A stretch of DNA of 64,000 nucleotides from the NCBI GenBank assembly GCA_037176845.1, contig JAYKXP010000004.1, forward strand, positions 434,001-498,000. The letters are read 5' to 3'. Source of the stretch: Paramarasmius palmivorus. Taxonomy: Eukaryota > Basidiomycota > Agaricomycetes > Agaricales > Marasmiaceae. The notes beneath the pieces were generated by a model. That model saw only the letters and a program-made list of their open reading frames with translations. It was not told the origin of the DNA and searched no databases. This document shows positions 44,904 to 57,754 of this stretch, piece after piece. Within the stretch, counting starts at the first letter, position 1, and every line of letters starts with the position of its first letter. The translations under genes and the position numbers were made by a program.

Positions 44904-47900
44904 CTATGATGATGATGGAGCATCTTCCGAATGCGCGGTAAAGGACATGGGTGAGAGAGGTGGATAATCGTACACGCCGCCTCCGTGGCCAGCTACAGCT
45001 TCGAGCTGAGAAAAAGGGGGAAGGGAAGTCGGTGGAAAAGTCTCATCGGGACCAGCAGATGTTGGGGTGGGTAATGGTGGCTGAGAGAATTTTCCGTTAG
45101 GCTCGAATCCTCCCTCAACATCCCATGCATAACTCACCACTTGAAAAATCGGATTAATCTCGGTTTTAGTAAAGTGACCATGGGTTGTAGGTCGACCATT
45201 CGGCTCCCTTGGAGGATGCTCATACGGACTATAAGACGCACTGCGAGTAGAAGTTACTGAAAGCTGAGGTACACTGATTGAAGGTGGCGCTTGGCCGCGC
45301 CGTGATGATAGTGTCTCTGTCCGTTGAGGAACTTGCATCCACTGAGGAGACGGCGATATTGGAGGCGAAAGAGAGGGTGATAAGGAAAGCATCTGCATCG
45401 GCGGCGGTGAAACGCTGCCTGGTATTGGTGAATGACCCGAATTATTCATTGAAGCCTGTGTCCGGAAGTCATTCGCAAGCTGGCCGTCCAGAGAGAATGA
45501 ATTCGATGACCGCGCTGACTGTGAAAAGTCATCAAACGATGTCCGTAATGATGATGTCGAGGTCATTCGATTTAGACCAAACAGACTTGGTCTGTTGCGT
45601 ATTCGCGATGGACCAGGGTCACTGTCTATCGTTGCGAAGGACAGCGAGGACATTCGACCAGTACTATGGACATCTGACGACGACACCGAATGGTCATCAT
45701 CAAAGTCCATCTTTCTAACCTTTGCCATCCGTTCGCCGCTCCGCCGCTCCATCGACGGTGAGTCGCCAGGATGTGAAATGAATATCCCCGACGCGGCATT
45801 GACCGTAGGTGATCCACCAGAGACAGGTTCTGGATGTCGTTCACGCCGTACAACACCAGTTGTCTGCGGCTGTTTACCCTTTGCAATGGACGACGTATCT
45901 GGAAAGTGTCTCTGATCGGTGACTCTCCACTCCAGATTTTCGGTCTTCTGCATGATCCTATTCCGCTTCTGCATGACAGCCCGAGCCTGCTCACGTTGCA
46001 TCTTTTCTTGCAACGCACGCTGTTGCTTCGCAGCCTCACGCTGAAGACGTTCGGCTTCTTTCTTGTTCCGTTTCACATCGTCAGTTCGCATGGAGCCATC
46101 CTTCAATGAACGGTTATCGGAGCCAGCGGACTGACTTCGCTTCAGCGAGCCTGTTGAACTTGAAGCAGCTGGATTTTCATGCAGCGGTGGAAGCTCTTGA
46201 TGATGTGATTTATCACCTCCGAACATACCACCGAGGCCTCCCCACTTGGAATTCTTCTTGAGGCTAAAGCCAAACTTCCCATGTTTACTGGTTCCAGAAG
46301 GTCCGGCTTCTGATGGATCGACAAGTGTGGGATCGGGGTCGACATGCTGAGGCCGTGAGGGATAGATGTCCATCGGCTGGCCATTTAGCATGCTATAATC
46401 CTCCGCGTGGGGAGAATCCATAGGATAGTCGCCGTCATAATTTTGCCATGACGGTCCAGCCCGAGGGTCGTCCTGGTACTGCGGTGAATGATTGTTGGGG
46501 TAGAAGGCATTGCGGTGAGTAGATGCGGCATTGGGGATCGTCGAAGGATGTAACGAGTTCGGCTGAGGGATAGAATGCGAATGTGATGGGGGAATGGATC
46601 GAGGAGACAGCGAACCCAGCGTCGCTTGCGGTGACGGTAATGTTCCATTGCCGTTGCGAGACGTGACATAGGGCAAAGTCGATATTCTGACGCCAGAAGG
46701 TAGCGGGATGTTGTTACGGGGAAGTGATTCGAGGAGATATGGATGTGTCAGACACTCCCGACAGGTCAAACGGGCATCGGGATCATATCTGAGTAGGTCG
46801 CGTATGCAATGGATTAATGATAGCGGTACGGATCGATCGAACAACGTGTGTATATCCCGAGGCGGCATCTAGCGTAAACAGTTCAATCACGAAAATGAAT
46901 GCGAAAAGACTAGAGTAAGCTCACCCTGCGAAACTCAAATCCTCGTGCTTGCGCCAATTTGATGCCTCTCGGCCAAGGGCCGCCGCCTATCGGAGCCTTT
47001 GAAGAGTCAAGGCCGTACTCATTGCTAGGATTGCCCAGGATTTCACAGATGCGCGCAACCTGGTCAATCTCGTCGGCGCCTGGAAAGAGAGGTCGTAGAG
47101 TGACCACTTCCGCCATTATAGTCCCTAGCGCCCACATATCCACTGGATTGGAATAATCGCGACTAAACAGTAGAACCTCTGGCGCTCGATACCATCTTGT
47201 AGATACGTATTCGGTATACGGAGGTTTACTTTTCGTCTCCCTTGCTAAGCCGAAATCTGCTAGCTTGATGATTGCTACGACATCCTTCTCGAGGGGAGCA
47301 TTGGGAGGTGCGGCAGGTGATAGTGAGGTGTAATCGAAAAGGCCGGTCGTAGTAACGAGCACGTTTTCTGGTTTCATGTCCCGGTGAAAGTAACCATAAG
47401 AATGGATGTGGTCCAGCCCAGAAACGATCTGAAAGAATATGGAGGCAACTAGACCACCTGTAAAGGGCCGACCTTTTCGCGCCTTGATGAGATGATAGAG
47501 GTTGCCTTCCATGGATTCGAATACGAAATAGAGTTCCTTGGTGGCCGGCATTAGAAAAAAGTCGTAAAGAGGTATTATATTGGGGTGAAAGGGTATTGCA
47601 CGTAGCGACTGGTAGCGACGCAACAGGAATGAGTACGACGATGGATACACAGCAGCATGGAAGATGGAGAACGCACCTCGAGTTCCTTGAGCTTTTTGCA
47701 CTCATCCCAACCGCCTTCCCACTTCTTCTTCATCCGTTTCACTGCTACGAGCCGCTTTCCAGCCCACTCTGGGCGCGCGCCAGCCCCGCATTGCATTGGC
47801 GAGAGAGGTGTATTGGGGGGTAAGGTTGTATGCCAGTCGCACAACCAGACGGTGCCAAAAGATCCATCTCCAAGCACCTTGAGAGGTGTATATGAACGTG

Positions 47901-48181
47901 TTGAGTCTGAAAAATGAGAAGGAGTGAGAAGAGAGATACATCGCTGGGGCAGCCATCAAAGACATACTGCTCTGCGAGGAGCCAACGACGAGACGGTTGT
48001 TCTCGATGTGTACCGAGGGGATACCGACGACGGTGATGGGAGCTTTTTGGGCCTGTTGCTGCTGTGGACGTTGAGAATTGTGAGGTTGCTGGCCATTGGG
48101 CTGGATTGGGTGGTTGTTCTGGCTGTTCTGGGGGTAATTGGGTAGATTGATATTGTGGGCATCGAGGTTATTATTGTGCAT
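44904..48181 (-). CDS. RCK-family (Ime2/Mak/Crk1-like) protein kinase
   Basis: A CMGC-group Ser/Thr kinase with a long disordered tail. The start at 48181 opens an Asn/Gln-rich leader (MHNNNLDAHNINLPNYPQNS). The kinase domain follows, with glycine loop LGDGSFGTVWLCDW, VAVKRMKKKWEGGWDECKKL, the catalytic loop YFHRDMKPENVLV, magnesium loop DFGLARE and activation loop YTEYVSTRWYRAPEVLL. The TEY dual-phosphorylation motif and VDMWALGTIMAEVVTLRPLF match the RCK family. Animal Mak/ICK, yeast Ime2 and Ustilago Crk1 belong here; in fungi they link nutrient or pheromone signals to meiosis and morphogenesis. The domain ends near HPYLLESLP. The remaining roughly 600 residues (44904-46740) are Ser/Pro/Gln-rich with a short charged helix (EAAKQQRALQEKMQREQARA). 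Confidence 0.88.
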
Positions 48182-48649
48182 GGCCTTGGTCGCATTGCCC
48201 AGGCCTATTTCGAAAGGGAGATGAGTGGAAAAGGGAATGGAGTAACAAGTCAAGGGAACATAAAAAAAGTTGTGTGAGCACACCGAGCTCAATCCTCGGC
48301 TACTACCCAAATTCAAAAGGAAGCAAGCGAGATGCACAGGCGGAAAGAACGGTGATTGTACACCTAAGCGGCTTCTCGCTTTCGATTTTTCCCTCTCTTT
48401 TTCCGCCATTTTTTTCTCTCAAATTGATTTATTCTTCCCATTAATTATCTCTCTAAAACATTCAGTCCACGTATCGCCAGACACGGACCCGTATCCGTGT
48501 CTCCCGTGTCTCCAACATTTACCAATTGAACCGCCGGTTAGCTTCGCGTTTCCGATCTTTGCCACTCCGGGATGATGTATCATACATAGCTCCATACATT
48601 CTCTTGTCAGACAGATTGCATGCAAAAAGACCGAGTGTAGTGCGACAAG
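48182..48649. other. Intergenic: kinase promoter and PRS 3' flank
   Basis: About 470 bp upstream of the kinase ATG and downstream of the PRPP synthetase stop. Its plus strand is pyrimidine-rich around 48380-48460 (runs of T and CT). No coding exon or RNA is apparent. Confidence 0.45.
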
Positions 48650-50011
48650 TTAATACGGTACTTCATGGAATAGTTTGCTAACACTTTCTCCGTAATGACT
48701 TCGTCTAATCACTTCCCCAAGAACGACCCCAATATCAATCACCTCAATCTTTGAACAAGCGGCTTGATTGGCCTTTTGCGGTAGGGTGTTGGTGACGATG
48801 AGCTTCTCGAGGGCGCTTTCTTCGATCGATTTTAGGGCGTTTCCGCTGAGAATCCCGTGAGTGACGATAGCGTATACCTTGTTCACTCCAGCCTCTGCGA
48901 GATGCTTTGACGCAAGGCAGAGCGTCCCACAGGTATCCGCCATGTCGTCGACAAGAATTGCCGTTTTGCCCTTGACATGTCCCACGAGGACCATCCTCGA
49001 CACTTCGTTAGCCTTTTTACGCTCCTTGTGGAACAAGGCAAAGTCTACGCCTAATCGATCGGCCATGGAAGTAGCACTTTATATTCGGAGGCAGAAGAGA
49101 AAAACCAACCAAATTCGTAAGCATGATGCGATAGAAGCATGTGAGATGATGCTTACCGTTTGGCACCTCCTGCATCAGGCGATACAATCACCACGTCTTC
49201 CAAATTAAAATGGGTGCGAATATACAAGATGACAGAAGGCTCTGCATACAACTTGGAAGAATGATGCACAGCGTTAGTTTCCGGAAACGAAGAGCGGGCC
49301 GGGAATCGTGCTTACACTGTAGCGGGGCGAGAATCGAGACTTAGTTTTGTTAGACGTGAATAAGGATATACGCAACTCACTTGTCAACGGGTACATCAAA
49401 GAAACCCTGAATCTGCGATGCATGAAGATCCATTGTCTACAGAGAGCGAAGGAGATATGCGACGTCAATGGAAAGCTGTCTTAAGCCATACGCGGATACG
49501 TCAAGATACTCACGATTATGTGGTCACATCCGGCTTTCTGGATCATATTGGCGACGAGTTTGGCAGTGATGGGAGCTCTGCTTTTATCCTTTTTATCTTG
49601 TCTTGCATAGGGGAAGAGGGGAAGGACAGCGGTGATTCGTTTTGCACTGGCAATCTTGCAGGCATGAATCATAATGCAGAGTTCCATGAGAGCCGTATTA
49701 ATAGCGCCGCAGCCGGTGTTGACGATGTAGACATCGTCTTCTCGAACAGATTCGGCGATCCGAACGTTTGTCTCGCCAATGCCACTCTTGGTTATTTCCG
49801 CATTGGATAGAGGAAGGCCAACTCTGGTAGGGTCATCAGGAAGGGTGAAGTTTGTGATTGGCAGCAGCACTACCGTCGAGCGATGATTTCAGCCAGTTCT
49901 GGGTGACTCGTCCCTGTGATAGAAGAAAAAAAGTTTTAGAATATGGAAGAGCGGGCCGATTGAACCTGAGCACGCACCAGAGAAGATTTTAATGCCACCA
50001 CCGTTCAACAT
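48650..50011 (-). CDS. PRS: Ribose-phosphate pyrophosphokinase (PRPP synthetase)
   Basis: Makes PRPP from ribose-5-phosphate and ATP, the entry point for purine, pyrimidine, His and Trp synthesis. The first exon is tiny ([12 protein letters not shown] from 50011), then [13 protein letters not shown] and, after another intron, [20 protein letters not shown]. Hallmarks: [71 protein letters not shown], and the PRPP-binding loop [12 protein letters not shown]. It ends SKLFHEVPY, stop 48650-48652. Length is about 320 residues without the long insertions of yeast Prs1 and Prs5, so it matches the Prs2/3/4 type. The paralogue number cannot be assigned. It diverges from the Byr4-like gene to its right. 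Confidence 0.95.
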
Positions 50012-50448
50012 GATGAGTAGGGAGAGAAGGGAATAGAAGGATATAAAAATACAGAAGAGAGTGGGTCTATAAGAGCATAGGGTGGGTGCACTGGAGTAAG
50101 AGGGTTACTTGTCCCATGACATAAGCAGACCTGCCTTGACATTGCCCAGTGCCCGCCGGTAACCTCGCTGAAATGAGGTCCAAGCTTGGTCCAAGCTGGC
50201 ATGTATACTATTTTATTGTGATATAGCATATTATGTGGCATACTATACTGTGGCATAACAAGAAAGATAGAAAGTATAAAAAATCCAGCTTGAAACGAAA
50301 CAAGGTATCCAGCCAACCCTCAACGAGACAACTCGGGGCAATTGCCGCGCGTTACACAGTAAACGTTTTACGTTGCCAACAAGTTTTTTTTTCCACCTTG
50401 TCCTCTACTTCCTTCCTTCTTCACGACCCTCTATGCTCACCGCCGTCA
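50012..50448. promoter_or_regulatory. Divergent promoter region, PRS / Byr4-like gene
   Basis: A 437-bp region between divergent ATGs. It holds two near-tandem copies of GGTCCAAGCT (50177-50186 and 50188-50197), and two copies of TGTGGCATA about 15 bp apart near 50234-50257. An AT-rich stretch near 50200-50280 could contain core promoter sequence. Functions of the repeats are unknown. Confidence 0.45.
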
Positions 50449-53400
50449 ATGGCGACCTTGTTCGAAATGCAATCCTCAGGTAAGACGCGTCGTATCTTGC
50501 TGCAAGTCTTCTCTAAATCATTGCCGAAAGTTCCATCTGAAAATTGGGACGAGGATTTCGAGTTTCATGCTAGTCCGAATAACGACAAACGTGTTCCTCT
50601 CCCTTCTCATCCTACGAGAGCTTCAACGACGAGCTCTCATTTCACAGAGGATTGGGATAAGGAAGTCGAACCGCACGACTCACGGCCATCAGAAACGTCA
50701 GACATGCAACAAGACAAGGAAAACCTACAACTTTCAAACTGGGCTGAACCCGGCCCTTCAACGCCCTCGAAACGACCCTTTACAAGTTCTACAGAGAATT
50801 GGGACGACGACTTTGAGGACAGGGGTGACTCACCTAAATCTCAAATCAAAAGAACGACTCCTTCCAAGCATCGTCATTCCGAATCTCTTCCACGTTCACG
50901 TCTTCATTTCGAACCAGAGAGTTGGGACGATGAATTCGATTTAGCGTCTCCAGTTTCTCCATCCAAATCCACAGCCATTCCTATCAGCGAACGTTTTGAC
51001 GACAACCTACACGATGATGAAGACGACGACATGGATTTCAATTTCCAAGACAAAGACGACGACCGTACTGTTACAGCTCGCTCTAGGCGTGCTGCTCTTA
51101 CTCGAATCAACACTACTCCTACCGGCGGTACACATCATTCTACTTCATCTTCATCCAATGCGTCTCCTCCTCCTCCAGTACCGCCGATACCTTTTTCTCT
51201 TCTCAACACGCCTTCTTCCTCTACCGGCCACCATTTCCCGCGTTCACCCACAGCATCCGTATTTTCAGCACCTTCAGTCAACTCTGGAAGAGATTCCGTC
51301 GCGTACTCCTATTACCACAACAACTCGACCACACACCTTCGTCCTACCATCTCGCGTTCCTCCATAGCTGGTTTTGCCAACCTGCCCCCTAGCCCTCCCA
51401 TTCATAAGGAAAGGGAGCGTCGTCGGCTAAGGAAGAAGAGCAGGCCTGACCCTGCTTCAATCGAGCTTACTACTCGAGATCCCATTCCTTCCCGAAGTGT
51501 CAATGCCAGCGCAGAAAGTATCGGGATGCAGCATGGCCGCGATCTCCGGCCTCCAACTCCTCAAACGCCTCCACGCTCCTCTTCACCACTACGTACCTCA
51601 GCCGAGCCAGTTAGCAGTCCGCCTACCGCTGCCATTGCCATCAAATCCAACAATAACAACAACAGGCAAAGCATAACTAGCGCATCTTCACCACCGAATA
51701 AGACGCCGTTGCTAAGCAGAATAGGCAGTGTGAAGAAGTGGGGTGCTCGGAAGAAGAGAGCTAGTTCGACGCCAAGTGAGATGATGGTACAAGAAGGAGA
51801 AGGTCATGCAGGTAAAGTGTCATCCAACTTTCTATGATTTGTGTTATTTTGCTAAAAACAGTTATATTTACACATAGACACTAGTGACTCGAACATTGCA
51901 GAGACCTCTTCCCGATCTGGCTGGTTTTTTCGAGCCACTAGTGGCGGTAGCAATGGAAACGCTTCGACTTCTGAGATGGGAAGAAAAATCTCAGTCGGCC
52001 CGAGTAGCAGCACCTACGACCTCAGCGAGGACGAATCCGAGCTAAGTAAATCGGCGGCCTATACACCAAAGGCTCGAAAGGTGGCGCCACCGAGTAGCGA
52101 GGCAGAAACCGCAAAGCTGGTGAAGAGGAAGAGCCTGGGCTTTGTGCAGATCAGACGGAATAACGGTCCTCTGAACGAGAACAGCCAGAGTGTCATGCAT
52201 GAAGCTGGCGACCTTCCATCCGATCTGGAGCAAGAGTTAGGACTGGATTCCGAATCTGCTCTGGGCAGAAGCTCTTCAAAGAAAAAGAAGAATGCTCCTT
52301 CGCAGTCTACTCGGCCTTCTCAGAACGTGCGGCACACTTCATACGGAGGCATAGGCCTCGGAAGAGCAGGGAAGAGCATGGAGAGTAGCTCAGACGAAAT
52401 GACAGAGAAGGATACTGGGCGCTCGCGCAAGAGGTCATTCTCGCGCTCGAAGAGCAGAGAACCAGCTGAAGAAGGTAGTAGAGGCTTCATGGGCAGTGTG
52501 CGAAGGATAAGTTTGGTTGGCAAGCACAGACGTAGCAAAAGTGGCGTCTCGTTGGTGGGCTGGGAAGAGACAGGCAAGAGTCCACCACCAGAACTTCCAT
52601 CTCGTAAGTCTGCTTCCGAGACAGATGACTCGATGGACGTCGATTCTCGGGCTCCTGCCCTACTACCGCCTATCGAGTTGCAACCCCCGTCTCCACCTCG
52701 TACCATTGGAAGGTCGACAGCTCGAACGCCGTCGCCTGTCAATCTCGATTCATTACTCCCGTCACACTCTCCTCCGTCAACAAGCTCTCCTTCGCTCGTA
52801 ATCTCAAACAAAGCCCCGGCGTCTCCGCAATCAGCGTCCCTCGGTCGATCGACCATTGCACCTGCCATTTCTAATAGTAGTGGTATAGCAAGCGCTAATG
52901 TACCACGGCGAAACTCACTCGGCGATCTCAAAATTCCGACTAGGATCAGTCAGGCACAAGTGGGTCTCAGAAGAGACTTGGGTATGGTTCGAGAGTTTGC
53001 TTCTAACGTTGAACGTACGTGTTACCGAGTCTTTTGCGCCCATAAATGTGTTTTGACATTGCTTCGGTTACGCAGAACTCAAAGACCTTCAATTGACATA
53101 CAGTAATCTTGTCATGGAAGTCCAGAGTGTTCTAGATGCATACGCGTCCCAAGCCTCCTCTCGGGCAGCCTCACCCAGTTTTTTCGGTCTTCGCGTTCGT
53201 TCCAATTCTTCAATGCCTAGTTCTAGCAATGGACAGCAGCCACAACAGGCCTACAAGCAATTGGCTGCAGCGTTTTATACCATCAATTCCAAGTATAGGA
53301 TTGCATGGGAATGCGCGGAGCTGCTCATTGAGCTAGGGACTGGCTCCACGGGCTCGCCTTCGTCACCACCTACAAGTAGTGTTTCAGTACCTGCCATGGC

Positions 53401-54748
53401 GACCACCTTTACCAACGAAGGCAAGAAGAGCAGGGAAAGAGCGGTGACACTATCCGGAGAAGAGTCAAAGCCTCCGACTCCCATCCCTGGTCAAACAGCC
53501 AGCAGTCAAACCGGTCCGCCTATCGCCAGTCCACCGAACCTTGGGTGGAGAGCTTCCACTGGTCGACATGATCTCAATCAACGCCAGCTCCTACTTCTCC
53601 GCGAGATGCTGAACAATCCCGACACCTCTTCTGTCATAGACCCACAACAAATTCCTTCCTTCCTCGATGAAACTCTTGTCAATCGTGACTGGCGTTGGGG
53701 AGAGGCTATGAGCAGTACGGTGACCTTACCTTCAGAGGAAAGCTCCGCTCAGGGCGGCAGCAACGGACCATGCGAAACACCTGCAAAGAAGAGGCGCGCT
53801 AGTAGACTGGTCGGCATGAGTGGGATCAGAGATATGTTAAGGTCACTCAAGCGAAATCAGAACGATGTTCCTCCCGTGCCAGCATCATCAACTTCTCTCA
53901 GCACCGAATCATCACTAGATAGTGGAAATGGACACCGACCTTCGCATGGAAAGGTATCAACATACGGTCGAAGACGAGCTAAAACAAGTTCCGGCCCAGA
54001 ATCCATGCGTTCGAATTCTCCGTACCAGATCTCTGCTTCGTTATCAGCAAAGCAGTCACCTCGTCGTCCATCCTTGGCGTCCATTTTCCGCATCGGCCAG
54101 AAGAGTAAGCAAACCACGCCCTCTTCAACTCAAAACCCTAGTTCCGTGGATCTTTCCCAGGAGAATCTCCATCAGCATCTGAGGGAAAGTAGTTCCTCAA
54201 CAGGAGGCGACGAAGATTGGGATCGTATTGAGTCTCCGTACGAGACCGACCACCATACGAACAGAGCTCGAGAAGCCGCTACCATTCGCGGTCGGAGTCC
54301 CTACATGCAGGATGCCCAGCTCCCATCTGGTCTACCGAGTCGGCCGCAGACGCCGAAGACACAGAGATCAACGAGTGCTTCACACTCGCAGACATCCCTT
54401 CAATGGGAAGGTTTACCTCCGGCGTCTGTGGGAGTCCCTACCCGTGTCAACCGTCTTTCCAATGTCGAGGAGAACGTCGAAGATCATCGAGGCAATCCAG
54501 CATCTTCGAAGAAAGCCAAGGGGAGACCGACACCTAGCCCTTCCCGGCCACCATCGAGGTCTAAATATGTCACTAAAACTGGGTCGGTGAGGTCGATGCC
54601 TCCACAGCCTATACTTCCCGACGCCAAACTAGCCATGACTCCCGAAAACATCAAGCCTTTGCTAGAGAACTCCAAGGAAGTGCACGCACGGTTAGTGGAA
54701 TGCATAGCAGAAATCCGGCAGCTATTACCATTGCCTTCGGTAGAGTAA
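50449..54748 (+). CDS. Large Ser/Pro-rich protein with four WD-acidic-F motifs, possibly Byr4/Bfa1-like
   Basis: A plus-strand gene starting MATLFEMQSSG at 50449, about 1,370 residues, mostly disordered. The N-terminal third holds four spaced motifs: ENWDEDFEF, EDWDKEVEP, ENWDDDFED and ESWDDEFDL. A second exon begins after a junction near 51796/51900 (HA|ETSSRSGWFFRATSGG). A third exon (from about 53076) opens with a helical part: QLKDLQLTYSNLVMEVQSVL and AAAFYTINSKYRIAWECAEL. Late sequence includes QRQLLLLREMLNNPD and ends LLPLPSVE. WD-acidic-F repeats near the N-terminus and a C-terminal helical region recall Byr4/Bfa1, the scaffold of the GAP for the septation GTPase Spg1/Tem1; this is recognition from memory, not proof. 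An in-frame 51-nt intron at about 50480-50530 may or may not be spliced. Confidence 0.5.
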
Positions 54749-55294
54749 TCTTGGACTTGTTTCTTATTTTATTACATCACTCTTCTTGTTCCCTTATTAT
54801 CCTGTTCCTCATTGTAACACTACGGCACGTCTTGCATTTGCTCTGGTCTTTGCTATCTGTTCCCTCGTTCCTTCAACATCTAATGTCTAATATTGAATCC
54901 AATTTCAGTCAATTTCAGTAGTAATGTTCGTATTAGTTCCAAATTAAATCAATTCTTTCACTACTATCAGTTCGATTGGTGGGATCAGGACGAGAATGCT
55001 ACAGAATTACATGAAACAGTACGAGCGATATCAAGGGGTGGGGATTGTTTGACGTAGGGATATAACACACGTTTTGTACAGACCTGTTTGCACGGCGACA
55101 CAAAAAACAAGAGTAAGAAGGGTTAAAAAAGATAGCAAGGAGGACAAGATATAGGATGAACGGGTGGAGTAGATAAAATAAGTGTGAGGCGAGACAAGAA
55201 ACTGCTGTATCAAAGACTGACTAGTGTAATGATTGTGCAGAAATGGCAGATATGCAAGTTCAGATATGCGATACAAAAAGGAAATGAGGCTGAA
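54749..55294. other. Convergent intergenic region
   Basis: About 550 bp between the 3' ends of the Byr4-like gene (plus) and DCP2 (minus). AT-rich and low in coding signal. No repeat, tRNA-like fold or extra gene is visible. Confidence 0.5.
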
Positions 55295-57754
55295 TTATCT
55301 ACGTTGACCATTGAGAATAGACAATAAAGAATTAGCTTGCCCATAGACGGGTGATGCAGAAACATGGGGAAGTGGTAGAGGAATCATGGGACTAAGTGGA
55401 GGTTGAGTCGGAATTGTGGAGAATGCGCCTTGACGAAGAGGCTGGGTAGGTATCGTGGGGTAAATGGAAGGTAGCGGTGGTGGTGGTGGCACGCCGTGTA
55501 CATTTGGGCGTTGATACGAAGAAATAGGCGAAGCAAACGGAGGAGGCTGAACACCTTGCAGCGGTGTCGACACGCTCATCAAAGCTAGTAGCTGACTTTG
55601 ACTCATGCTGGCGCTTGAAGGCGGAGGTTGATGATAAAGTGGGCGGTTAATTGCTTGACTTGTCCTCGGTCGCACTTGGAAGGGATCTTCCTGCACGAAC
55701 GATCGCGAAGGGAAAGGATTCGAGTTGAGGTCCAACGGATGCCCGGCGCTTGGAGCCGAAGAATATATGACATTGGGATCAACTACACCAAACATCTGAG
55801 GGGGCACAGATGCAGGGGGTCCAGGGTGTGAAAAAGGATTTGGTGTCATCCTGTTGGCTGTGTTTTCCCGGACAGCAAGATATGGGGACATCCGAGCAGA
55901 CTCATCCGCCACTGATTCTAATAAGGCGAGTTGCCTAAGACGCTTTGCGGACGTCGGGATCTCGGTCGTCTTGGACAGATATGGGGAGATGTCAGCAACG
56001 CTCGAGGTGCGACGAGACGTCAAGGGACGTTGGGACGTAGCTGATGATACAGAAGGGGAGAATCCACTTGCTCCATTGACCTTTGTCAAGGACGGCGACT
56101 CGAACACGGAATTCGCTGGCGAGCGTGCAGCTGATTGAGGGCGAACCACCTGCTCCGTAAATGGTGATGGAGAAGCCGCACCATTAGTCAGCTTCCTGTG
56201 GAGAGGAGAGGTGGATGATTTAGCCTCCAAATCGGCCCGAGTACGTGACTCTGTGTTAGGAATCGGGATAGGCATCGGTGTGTTGCGTTCGCGAGGTGCT
56301 TCATCGTGTACCTGTTTGGGTGCAAGAGCTTGCTTCTCTTTCGCAGCAGCAGCAGCCCCGGACATAGTGAGGGAGGATAACAGCCGGGCGAAATGTGGAT
56401 CCAGCGATTCTGTCTCCGCGGATACGACGTCAACTTGATTGGCCACAGAGGGGGGACATTGGGGTGAAGGTGTTTGTGGATCACCATTGTCTGCAGACGA
56501 CGATTGCGAGCTGGACTCTTGGTGCGCATCCTGATAGGTAGTATATGGTGAGTCTGCCACTGTGGATTCGTTGATGCTGGGACTTGAGTCAACAGGCTGA
56601 TTGCGTTTGGATTTGGGAGGTTTGCGGGGTATGTTCCGAGGTTTCCGGTCATGAATGAATGCTTTCAACGCACTATGAACATTTGGCGTGAGTCGAAGAA
56701 CAAGAAGAGCTATGATCTCGCATACCTGATGAAGGGGGTGATTAGATAAAATTTGCCAGGAGCTGCCTTGTTGCGCTTCCATGTCGGTAGATCGGCGAGC
56801 CTAAACCATTCGATTTTCTACACACGTATTCAATTAGACGATCGGGGCGAAGAGGTACGGGATACTCACACTGATCTCTTTGCGTGTCTTGGTTTTGAAT
56901 GGATAGTCATCCGGTACTCCCGGTACGATGTAAAGTGCAATCTTCTGCTCTCGTATTGACATTTCTATGACATCCTCAGGATTAATCTGCCCAGCAAGGT
57001 TGTAGCCGGTCTCTTCCAATACCTGGGGAACAAGGCCACGTTAGCCATGCCAATATCGACAGATGTGACCGGTGGTTACCTCTCGAACGGCACACGCGGG
57101 TTGGGGTTCATCCTCATTGATCTTTCCTTTGGGAAAACCCCATCCAGATGAAGACTTCCAACCTTTCACAAGGAGGCACTAATTGAAATAAAGAAGGTCA
57201 TTGGACGGCCATAAGAAGCAACATGGCTTAGGTGACGGACCTTTTCCCATGTCTCATTAAGCATGATGGCACCACAAACTGGAACCCGAGTCTTGTACTG
57301 CATGAAATTGGTGAAAGCTTGTTCATGGGCATGGCTCCACTGGTGTAAAAGCGGACAAGAGTTGAATAGCATCGCGGAAAATTTCTTGAGTGGCAGTGAG
57401 GGGAATTTGGGGTTTGCTTCTCGGACAAAATCCTCGTAGAACCAGTGACTGAAAAACATCCACGTCAGTTAATACAAGAGAGCAGTAGGTCTCTCCACAA
57501 CGTACGCCTGCTCCACTTGAAAGCATATCCGCTCTAGAGATGCTAATTCTTCTTCCGGTAGGTTGAGAATGAAACGACTGCGAAATACATAACCTGTCAG
57601 TATAAAACCATCGCCAAAAGGTGAGAGAAACCTGCCTTGAAAGGTCCTCTAGGACATCTTCGTGCGTTGCGTACTTGAAGGAAAAGCGTTCGTGAGGAGA
57701 ATCTGAGCGAGTCGCCGGTGATATTTCTGGTGATGATGAAGAAGATGAAGACAT
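55295..57754 (-). CDS. DCP2: mRNA decapping enzyme Dcp2
   Basis: Encodes the catalytic Nudix hydrolase that removes the m7G cap from mRNA in P bodies. The start at 57754 ([20 protein letters not shown]) precedes the N-terminal regulatory domain, with [15 protein letters not shown]. The Nudix domain starts [19 protein letters not shown] and has the catalytic box [20 protein letters not shown] followed by TGYNL; REVLEE is split by an intron after RE. Box [20 protein letters not shown], follows another intron, and the domain ends near KFYLITPF. The rest (55295-56690) is a Pro/Ser-rich tail with short leucine-rich motifs ([36 protein letters not shown]). Such motifs recruit Edc3/Pat1-type decapping activators in fungal Dcp2. 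The protein is about 700 residues. Confidence 0.95.

Noticed and set aside
45278..45718. 146-codon plus-strand open frame
   Set aside because: Antisense to the disordered tail of the RCK kinase; no motif.
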